Shown here in pieces: positions 1-4,692 of a stretch of DNA of 5,837 bases. The first letter of the stretch is position 1. Each line of letters begins with the position of its first letter. The notes below the pieces were generated by a model that was not told the DNA's origin, did not search any database, and worked only from the letters and a program-made list of their open reading frames with translations. The position numbers were made by a program, and so were the translations under genes. The stretch comes from an uncultured Rickettsiales bacterium. Lineage in GTDB: Bacteria; Pseudomonadota; Alphaproteobacteria; Rickettsiales; UBA1997. The stretch lies in contig CAKVBE010000064.1 in assembly GCA_934725005.1 (NCBI GenBank), positions 1-5,837 of the forward strand. Reading direction: 5' to 3'.

Positions 1-64
1 AATTATCTAAAATTTTTTTCTTACCAAAACTTTTTGATAAATTTTTTATTTCAATTTTATTCAT
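1..64 (-). CDS. ABC transporter ATP-binding protein, N-terminus only (cut by window edge)
   Basis: Read on the minus strand from an ATG at 64-62, an open frame runs off the left edge after 21 codons and begins MNKIEIKNLSKSFGKKKILD. This is the classic first beta-strand of an ABC ATPase: the 'I-I-NL-KSFG---IL' pattern, with the aromatic A-loop residue (Phe13) that stacks on the adenine of ATP. The Walker A motif would lie about 20 residues further on, outside the window. The wording fits single-domain importer or lipid-transport ATPases such as the MlaF or LptB type, but 21 residues cannot separate subfamilies. It lies 126 bp downstream of miaA on the same strand and may have its own promoter. 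The family call rests on the N-terminal motif alone. Confidence 0.75.
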   Translation of the reverse strand, partial: MNKIEIKNLSKSFGKKKILDN

Positions 65-96
65 TACAACACTTAAAGTATGCGACAGTTGATGAT

Positions 97-125
97 AATT
101 ATGTAATATATCAATTAATTTTCAA
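97..125 (-). promoter_or_regulatory. Possible sigma-70-type promoter for the ABC ATPase gene
   Basis: On the minus strand TTGAAA (125-120) is followed after 17 bp by ATAATT (102-97), which would start transcription about 25 nt before the ABC ATPase ATG. The -35 is good and the -10 is poor. In DNA this AT-rich such pairs arise often by chance, so this is only a candidate. The rest of the 65-190 spacer shows no convincing terminator or gene. Confidence 0.22.
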
Positions 126-190
126 GATACGTTTAATTATAATCTCACTATTTAACATGAAGAACATCAATTAAGAACAATTATTGAAAA

Positions 191-1129
191 TTACAATAGG
201 TTTATTAACCTAATTATTTTGTATACATTATTTTTATCTTGTATAGAATTTAATATATAATCAAACTTTTTGAATTGATTTCTAAACCAGGTATATTGTC
301 TTTTCGCGTAGTGGCGAGTAGTTTTAACTGTATTTTCGATCAGCTCATCATCTGAAATTAACCCATTATTGTATTTTACAAGTTCTGTTAATCCCAATGT
401 TGATAAAATGGAATATTTTTGTTTTTCGTCTAAAATATAGCTGTAATTCTTCATAAAATTATTAACTTCTTGCTTAGCGTCATTAAAAATTAACTCAAAT
501 CTTTTTTTGCATCTTTCATATAAAATATTTCTGTCAATATTTAAATTGATGTGGAAAAACATTTCTGGATTAAAAATATAATTGTTTTTTGCATCTTCAT
601 AAAAAGATAAATTGTTTCCACTTATTTGATATATTTCATATATTCTCATAAGTCTTTGTTTATCATTTTTATTTAATTTTTCTAGCGCTTTATCATCAAT
701 CTTTTTAACTATATTGTAGAATTCATTATAACCAATTCTATTAAATAATTTTATAGTTTCATTTCTTAATTCTTGTGGCACGGTTGGTAAGTCTTTGATA
801 CCATTGATCAATCTTGATATATACATACCTGTACCGCCAACGATTATTGGAATTTTATTATTTTTTAAAGTCTCATTTACGCTTTTTTCTACTAATTTTA
901 ACCAAACATATACACTATTATTATCTTTTGGTTCCAAGACGGAGTATAATCTATGTTCGATCAATTCTTGTTCTTTTTGTGATGGTTGAGCAGATAAAAC
1001 AGGTAAGCCCTTGTATATTTGCATTGAATCAGCATTAATGATGCAACCGTTTAACTTCTTTGCTAATTCGAAAGCCAACGAGGATTTTCCACTTGCTGTT
1101 GGTCCTGATATTACTATTATTTTTTCCAT
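191..1129 (-). CDS. miaA: tRNA dimethylallyltransferase (MiaA)
   Basis: Full-length MiaA, 312 residues, within the usual 300-320. The enzyme transfers a dimethylallyl group from DMAPP to N6 of A37 in tRNAs reading UNN codons, giving i6A, the substrate for later 2-methylthiolation; it acts in the cytoplasm. Visible signatures in order: P-loop GPTASGKS (9-16); NADSMQIY (32-39) with the catalytic-type Asp34 and Ser35; the alphaproteobacterial-looking VLSAQPS (44-50) and HRLY (59-62); GGTGMY (98-103); DKQRLMRIYEI (156-166); and TRHYAKRQYTWFR (271-283), the C-terminal tRNA-contact motif. The ATG at 1129-1127 places the P-loop at the usual distance from the N-terminus; no strong Shine-Dalgarno precedes it. 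It lies 45 bp downstream of the GNAT-like gene on the same strand with no terminator between, so read-through from that promoter is likely. No key residue is missing. Confidence 0.97.
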   Translation of the reverse strand: MEKIIVISGPTASGKSSLAFELAKKLNGCIINADSMQIYKGLPVLSAQPSQKEQELIEHRLYSVLEPKDNNSVYVWLKLVEKSVNETLKNNKIPIIVGGTGMYISRLINGIKDLPTVPQELRNETIKLFNRIGYNEFYNIVKKIDDKALEKLNKNDKQRLMRIYEIYQISGNNLSFYEDAKNNYIFNPEMFFHINLNIDRNILYERCKKRFELIFNDAKQEVNNFMKNYSYILDEKQKYSILSTLGLTELVKYNNGLISDDELIENTVKTTRHYAKRQYTWFRNQFKKFDYILNSIQDKNNVYKIIRLINLL

Positions 1130-1174
1130 GTTATTCTGATATATTATCCGTACAATCCAAAAGATGCAAAACTT

Positions 1175-2062
1175 TTAAAATTTTTTTAACCAGTGTATGA
1201 GTTTATTAAAATACCTATAAACTGTTCCGGTATATACATTAATAACCTTTCCATTAAATCTTATTTTATACTCAGTATTATTATCACCTAAATAAAATAT
1301 TTTCTTATTTTTATTTATTAAATCTTTTATTGTATTAAAATATAAAACCGTTCCTACACTATACTTCTTATAATTTATATCGTATGTTAAATTTTCCAAG
1401 TATGAATTTTGATTATTTGGCACATTGTCTATAAACACAATTGATACAATTTTATCATTTAGAAACATGGCATAAGCATCTGTTATTATTGAATTGTTTA
1501 AATAATAATTCATGTATTTTTTTAAACTTTCTACACTTCTTCCATGTGTTATATTCTTGAATTCTATAAATTTTTTATCTAACCCATTTTCAATTATTCC
1601 ATTTGTATCATAATGTTTTATTTCTAATTTAAAGTTTTTCTCAATTTTTCTTGTGTATCTTCCTATATTATATCTTGTCTCACTGCTTAATCTATCAATA
1701 AAGTCATTAATATTACTATCTAGTTCAACAAAACAGTATTCTTCTTTTTTTAATCCATAGATTTCTGTACCACAATATTTAAACTTAACTTTATTTATGG
1801 AAAAAGTTTTGAATAAATATTTAATAAAATTCTCTAAAGATATTTTGTTTATTTTGACTAAATGCATTCCAATAAAAGCCGCTTTTCTTTCAAAATGTAC
1901 AGGAATATACAATTCATCTAATTCGTTTTTTAGATAAAACAATGAGTAATTGTTGTTATAAAATATGTCGAATCTGTTGTAAATAAAATTTTCTGATAAG
2001 CTTGTTTCAATTAATCTTTTTTTATCGGGATTTTGTATTTCAATTATTTGTGTTTTTAACAT
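1175..2062 (-). CDS. GNAT/FemAB-like acyltransferase (BioF2/CelD-type, Acetyltransf_6-like), substrate unknown
   Basis: A 295-residue soluble protein without signal peptide or membrane segment. Its C-terminal half resembles the Acetyltransf_6 (BioF2-like/FemAB-related) branch of the GNAT fold. A basic helix LSSETRYNIGRYTRKIEKNF (125-144) matches the 'LSKKTR-NIRR--RKL' motif of that family; KYSVGTVLYFNTIKDLI (233-249) resembles the acyl-CoA pyrophosphate-loop region; and LGDNNTEYKIRF (258-269) resembles the family's 'FLRGDE-YK-RW' block. Relatives add acyl or aminoacyl groups to sugars, cell-envelope polysaccharides or peptidoglycan precursors, but nothing nearby identifies the acceptor here. 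The ATG at 2062-2060 is the first in frame; it has no clear Shine-Dalgarno and a very short possible leader. The gene is probably first in a two-gene unit with miaA. Lysine, asparagine and isoleucine richness follows genome composition. The family call is fairly firm; the function is unknown. Confidence 0.72.
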   Translation of the reverse strand: MLKTQIIEIQNPDKKRLIETSLSENFIYNRFDIFYNNNYSLFYLKNELDELYIPVHFERKAAFIGMHLVKINKISLENFIKYLFKTFSINKVKFKYCGTEIYGLKKEEYCFVELDSNINDFIDRLSSETRYNIGRYTRKIEKNFKLEIKHYDTNGIIENGLDKKFIEFKNITHGRSVESLKKYMNYYLNNSIITDAYAMFLNDKIVSIVFIDNVPNNQNSYLENLTYDINYKKYSVGTVLYFNTIKDLINKNKKIFYLGDNNTEYKIRFNGKVINVYTGTVYRYFNKLIHWLKKF

Positions 2063-2073
2063 ATATGTTACAT

Positions 2074-2100
2074 ATTATATTAATAGAACCATCTTAGCAA
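2074..2100 (-). promoter_or_regulatory. Possible promoter for the acyltransferase-miaA unit
   Basis: On the minus strand a perfect TATAAT (2079-2074) lies 15 bp downstream of TTGCTA (2100-2095). The spacing is shorter than the optimal 17 bp. The -10 box lies only 11 nt from the ATG at 2062, so the transcript would have a leader of a few nucleotides at most. It is a candidate only, supported by the exact -10 hexamer and its position in a divergent spacer. Confidence 0.3.
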
Positions 2101-2203
2101 CTAAAATAGTAGAATTTTTTATTTGGAATAGTATGGATATGTTGCCACAAATTTATTTATATTTAGAACAAATTTTTGTTAAAATTAAATATTTAAAAAT
2201 TAA

Positions 2204-2231
2204 TTGTATTGATAAAAATTTGCTCTAAAAT
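2204..2231 (+). promoter_or_regulatory. Possible sigma-70-type promoter for cmk-rpe
   Basis: TTGTAT (2204-2209) and TAAAAT (2226-2231) are separated by 16 bp, predicting a start near 2238 and a leader of about 14 nt before the cmk ATG at 2252. Both hexamers are partial matches to consensus. The position in the divergent spacer is right, but the AT-rich background makes chance matches common. Confidence 0.35.
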
Positions 2232-2251
2232 GAAAAGAAACGCTTTAAAAA

Positions 2252-2884
2252 ATGAAAAATAATGTAATAGCCGTTGATGGCCTAAGCGCATCAGGAAAAG
2301 GTAGTCTCTGTAGTTCCTTGTCAAAAATTTTGAATTTACCGTACCTAAATACGGGTGCATTATATAGGGCTATTGGGTTGAAACTGAAACAATTAAATTT
2401 TAATAATTTTAATAATGTTAGTGACTTATTAGGTATTGCTAGTAGTATAGATTTTTCAAAGTTAGAAGATCCTGAATTGTTTACCGAGGAGATTGGTGGT
2501 TTGGCATCAAAGGTTGCAAAAATACAGGAAGTAAGAGATTTTTTATTAAAATTTCAGAAGGATTTTTGTAATAATGAAAAAGGTGCAATTCTCGATGGAA
2601 GAGATACGGGAACAACGATATGTCCAGAAGCAAGATATAAGTTTTTTATAACAGCTTCAGCTGAAGAAAGGGCTAAAAGGCGTTACAAAGAGATGGTTGA
2701 AAAAGGAATAGATTTAGATTACGAAACAATATTACAAAAAATAAAAGAAAGAGACTTTAATGATATAAATAGGCCAAATTCTCCATTAAAAAAAGCAGAT
2801 GATGCTATCGAAATTGATACAACAAATATGGGCAAGGAAGATGTTTTGAATAAGGTTTTAGAAATTATTAATATAAATAAATAA
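2252..2884 (+). CDS. cmk: Cytidylate kinase (CMP/dCMP kinase)
   Basis: A 210-residue protein of normal bacterial CMK length. It phosphorylates CMP and dCMP with ATP to the diphosphates, recycling CMP from RNA turnover and lipid synthesis; cytoplasmic. Visible motifs: P-loop GLSASGKGS (10-18); NTGALYRAI (33-41), the CMP-binding segment with Arg39; GRDTGTTICPEA (116-127), the family's 'GRD-GT---P-A' block; an Arg-rich LID region around ERAKRRY (139-145); ERDFNDINR (166-174); and SPLKKADDAIEIDTT (177-191), where Ser177 and the AD-A-IDTT run are diagnostic. The ATG at 2252 puts the P-loop at the expected position; only a weak A/G-rich stretch (AAAAGAAA, 2232-2239) could serve as a ribosome-binding site. 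It is followed 6 bp later by rpe, clearly co-transcribed. In most Proteobacteria cmk precedes rpsA; here rpe occupies that place. Confidence 0.96.
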   Translation: MKNNVIAVDGLSASGKGSLCSSLSKILNLPYLNTGALYRAIGLKLKQLNFNNFNNVSDLLGIASSIDFSKLEDPELFTEEIGGLASKVAKIQEVRDFLLKFQKDFCNNEKGAILDGRDTGTTICPEARYKFFITASAEERAKRRYKEMVEKGIDLDYETILQKIKERDFNDINRPNSPLKKADDAIEIDTTNMGKEDVLNKVLEIININK

Positions 2885-2886
2885 GG
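2883..2886 (+). promoter_or_regulatory. Ribosome-binding site of rpe, overlapping the cmk stop
   Basis: AAGG at 2883-2886 lies four bases before the rpe ATG at 2891 and overlaps the cmk TAA stop (2882-2884). It is the clearest Shine-Dalgarno in the window and suggests translational coupling of cmk and rpe. Confidence 0.55.
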
Positions 2887-2890
2887 TTTT

Positions 2891-3526
2891 ATGAGACAAA
2901 TAAAAATTTCACCATCAATTTTATCTGCAGACTTTTCAAAATTAGGTGAAGAAGTACAAAAACTTAATAAAGCGGATTATATTCATATAGATGTTATGGA
3001 TGGGCATTTTGTGCCGAACCTAACTTTTGGTACTAAGCTTATAAAAGACATTAGAAAATATACAAATAAACCTTTTGATGTCCATTTAATGGTTGACAAT
3101 CCGGATTTTTATATACCAAATTTATTAGATGTTGATTTAATAACGGTTCATTATGAAAGTTGTATACATTTAAATAGAACAATAAATGAAATAAAAAAAA
3201 TTGGTAAAAAGGTAGGTGTTGCTTTGAATCCAAGTACCAATGAAAATGTTTTAAAGTATGTATTAGATGATATAGATTTAGTGTTAATTATGACTGTTAA
3301 TCCGGGTTTTGGTGGGCAAAAATTTATTGATTCACAATTAGAAAAAATAAAAAATGTTAAAGCATCAATAGGTGATAGAAAAATATATATTGAAGTTGAT
3401 GGTGGAATAGATTGCAAAACATCAAAGTCAGTTATAGATGCTGGAGCCGATATATTGGTATCAGGAAGTTATGTTTTTAAACAAAACAACTATGGTGAGG
3501 CTATAGATAGTCTAAAACAAATTTAA
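2891..3526 (+). CDS. rpe: Ribulose-phosphate 3-epimerase
   Basis: A 211-residue TIM-barrel enzyme, complete. It interconverts D-ribulose 5-phosphate and D-xylulose 5-phosphate in the non-oxidative pentose phosphate pathway; cytoplasmic and metal-dependent. The sequence shows all the expected active-site residues: SPSILSADF (7-15) with Ser9; [12 protein letters not shown] (32-43), with metal ligands His32 and Asp34; DVHLMV (63-68), with ligand His65; [13 protein letters not shown] (134-146), the substrate-covering loop; EVDGGI (168-173), with ligand and catalytic Asp170; and VSGSYVFK (190-197), which together with Gly171-Gly172 binds phosphate. The start follows an AAGG site and gives the standard family N-terminus. 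It is the last gene of the cmk-rpe unit, with a hairpin terminator beginning 4 bp after its stop codon. Confidence 0.98.
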   Translation: MRQIKISPSILSADFSKLGEEVQKLNKADYIHIDVMDGHFVPNLTFGTKLIKDIRKYTNKPFDVHLMVDNPDFYIPNLLDVDLITVHYESCIHLNRTINEIKKIGKKVGVALNPSTNENVLKYVLDDIDLVLIMTVNPGFGGQKFIDSQLEKIKNVKASIGDRKIYIEVDGGIDCKTSKSVIDAGADILVSGSYVFKQNNYGEAIDSLKQI

Positions 3527-3530
3527 AGTT

Positions 3531-3560
3531 AAATATTGGTTTGTAAGAACCAATATTTTT
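3531..3560 (+). terminator. Rho-independent terminator between convergent rpe and APH-family gene
   Basis: Positions 3531-3541 (AAATATTGGTT) pair perfectly with 3548-3558 (AACCAATATTT), giving an 11-bp stem with a 6-base loop (3542-3547); on the plus strand the stem base runs into a T run at 3556-3560. It starts 4 bp after the rpe stop and ends 3 bp before the stop codon of the opposing gene (3564-3566). The T-rich tail is better in the rpe direction. On the minus strand the stem is followed by a weaker T-poor tail, so termination of the opposing gene is likely but less certain. Confidence 0.85.
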
Positions 3561-3563
3561 AAT

Positions 3564-4385
3564 TTATAAATCTATTTCTGGGTGGTGTTTTCTTATGTAT
3601 TTTATATATTGATTATCTATATAGTTCCATGTTTTTTCTCTTCTTAGGACTTTATTAATGTCAATTTTTCTTCCTGAAATCTTTTCGTAATTTGTCACCA
3701 CATTCTTTAGCAAAATTTTGTCGTCTGTTCTAGAGCAAATCCTTGATAGATCACTATATATATCTGACAATCCAGCAAATGAAAAATCCAAAATCGCATT
3801 AAAATTATCATTTTCATCTAACAAAATATTTCCGATGTTTAGATCACCGTGCACAAAAACGACGCTATTTTTTTCATCTTCCTCTAATTCCTCCAGAAGA
3901 CTATAATCGTAATCTATTTCTTTATCAACTTTTGCAAGTTCTTTTAAAAAATTAGATAAGTGCCTTTTTGCAACACTTGGTATTGTTTCAATATTTATAC
4001 TATGAATTTTATAAAGTGATTTCGCTATTTTGTTAGAGAGACTCTCAATTTTTTCTTTTGATAGTAAATCTATTTTATTACTTAAATCACTACCTTCAAT
4101 TTTTTTATGTATTGAAAATGGTTTATCATTATAATAGAATATGTTTATATTTGGACAATTTAGCTTAACAGTTTCTTTTAGGAATTGTGTTACATAAACA
4201 TCCTTTTCTATTTGCTTGGAAAAAAATTCATTTCTTGGAAATCTTGCTATATATTCACAACTATTAGTATCTATATCAAAAACTATATTTGTCCAACCTT
4301 TTGTTATTTTCTTAATATTTTTTATGTTGTTTGGTATAGCTTTACTCAAAATTTCAATGAAATTGTCTGTCTCTAAAAAGTACAT
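3564..4385 (-). CDS. APH-family phosphotransferase (aminoglycoside/choline kinase-like fold), substrate unknown
   Basis: A 273-residue soluble protein with the kinase-like fold of the aminoglycoside phosphotransferase family (PF01636-like). The C-lobe signature is intact: VFVHGDLNIGNILL (176-189), the Brenner motif with catalytic Asp181 and Asn186, then ILDFSFAGLSDIYSDL (198-213) with metal-binding Asp200 and the following G--D (Gly205, Asp208). The N-lobe has a glycine-loop region KGWTNIVFDID (29-39) and YIARFPRN (45-52), where Arg48 sits near the position usually held by the ATP-contacting Lys; the fit is reminiscent of APH(2'')-type proteins. Relatives phosphorylate antibiotics, choline, homoserine, sugars or thiamine; the sequence does not tell which. 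The gene stands alone, divergent from the lipoprotein-ctpA pair. The ATG at 4385-4383 gives a plausible N-terminus but has no Shine-Dalgarno. The fold is confident, the substrate is not; resistance should not be assumed. Confidence 0.82.
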   Translation of the reverse strand: MYFLETDNFIEILSKAIPNNIKNIKKITKGWTNIVFDIDTNSCEYIARFPRNEFFSKQIEKDVYVTQFLKETVKLNCPNINIFYYNDKPFSIHKKIEGSDLSNKIDLLSKEKIESLSNKIAKSLYKIHSINIETIPSVAKRHLSNFLKELAKVDKEIDYDYSLLEELEEDEKNSVVFVHGDLNIGNILLDENDNFNAILDFSFAGLSDIYSDLSRICSRTDDKILLKNVVTNYEKISGRKIDINKVLRREKTWNYIDNQYIKYIRKHHPEIDL

Positions 4386-4462
4386 GATATTTTTTAAAAT
4401 AATAATCTATGGAAGTATAAATTATTTGTTTTAAACTTACCACAATTATTTTTATTTTTTTG

Positions 4463-4490
4463 TTGCAAAAAATTATTTGTATTATACAAT
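4463..4490 (+). promoter_or_regulatory. Likely promoter for the lipoprotein-ctpA unit
   Basis: TTGCAA (4463-4468) and TACAAT (4485-4490) are separated by 16 bp, predicting a transcript start near 4497 and a leader of about 27 nt before the ATG at 4524. TACAAT differs from TATAAT at one base. It lies in the divergent spacer opposite the APH-family gene, for which I see no equally good promoter. Confidence 0.42.
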
Positions 4491-4523
4491 CAAAGTGCAT
4501 TGTTTTTATTTATGGTATTACTT

Positions 4524-4682
4524 ATGAATAGGTTTGTAAAAGTTTGTATTGTTATGTTTGTGTTGGTTTTAATACAATCATGTGCTAGATCAAAAGTGGT
4601 TGATGTAAAAAGTCCTTGTGTATCTGGTGAAGATGGGCCATGTAGTGTTAGGAAACCAATAAATACTTGGATGAGCGCTTAG
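4524..4682 (+). CDS. Small lipoprotein, Cys-rich, upstream of ctpA; possibly VirB7-like
   Basis: A 52-residue product from the ATG at 4524: short basic N-region (MNRFVK), hydrophobic stretch 7-17, then lipobox IQSC with Cys20 as the expected lipidated residue. Signal peptidase II would leave a mature peptide of 33 residues, CARSKVVDVKSPCVSGEDGP followed by CSVRKPINTWMSA, with two further Cys (positions 32 and 40) and a C-terminal PIN-TW motif. It would sit on the periplasmic face of the inner or outer membrane. In-frame starts at 4512 (ATG) and 4500 (TTG) would lengthen the N-region; 4524 gives the most typical signal peptide, though none has a clear Shine-Dalgarno. It precedes ctpA by 10 bp, so the two are probably co-transcribed. 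Small lipoprotein size with Cys and Pro-x-Asn-Trp recalls VirB7 of type IV secretion systems, but no other vir gene is here; this remains a guess. The lipoprotein call itself is solid. Confidence 0.72.
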   Translation: MNRFVKVCIVMFVLVLIQSCARSKVVDVKSPCVSGEDGPCSVRKPINTWMSA

Positions 4683-4692
4683 TATTATAAAA

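Noticed and set aside
163..190. Imperfect dyad (CAATTAAG...AACAATTATTG) after miaA, considered as a terminator
   Set aside because: The stem is imperfect, almost all A/T, and lacks a convincing T run.
795..1038. Plus-strand open frames of 64 and 74 codons inside miaA
   Set aside because: They are antisense to a clearly conserved gene, have no family resemblance or ribosome-binding site, and such frames are common opposite AT-rich genes.
2185..2196. Perfect palindrome TTAAATATTTAA in the divergent spacer, considered as an operator
   Set aside because: It contains only A and T, and a 12-bp palindrome of this kind is readily expected by chance at this base composition.
2230..2262. A 10-codon upstream open frame (MKRNALKNEK) overlapping the cmk start, considered as a leader peptide
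   Set aside because: Its ATG lies inside the likely -10 box, so it would not be transcribed from that promoter, and it has no regulatory-peptide signature.
3051..3417. Minus-strand open frames opposite rpe
   Set aside because: They lie fully within a conserved gene, have low-complexity Phe/Leu/Ser-rich composition and show no recognisable motif.
3718..4434. Plus-strand open frames opposite the APH-family gene
   Set aside because: The opposite strand carries the intact HGD and DF-G motifs in order; the plus-strand frames are hydrophobic antisense translations with no motif.
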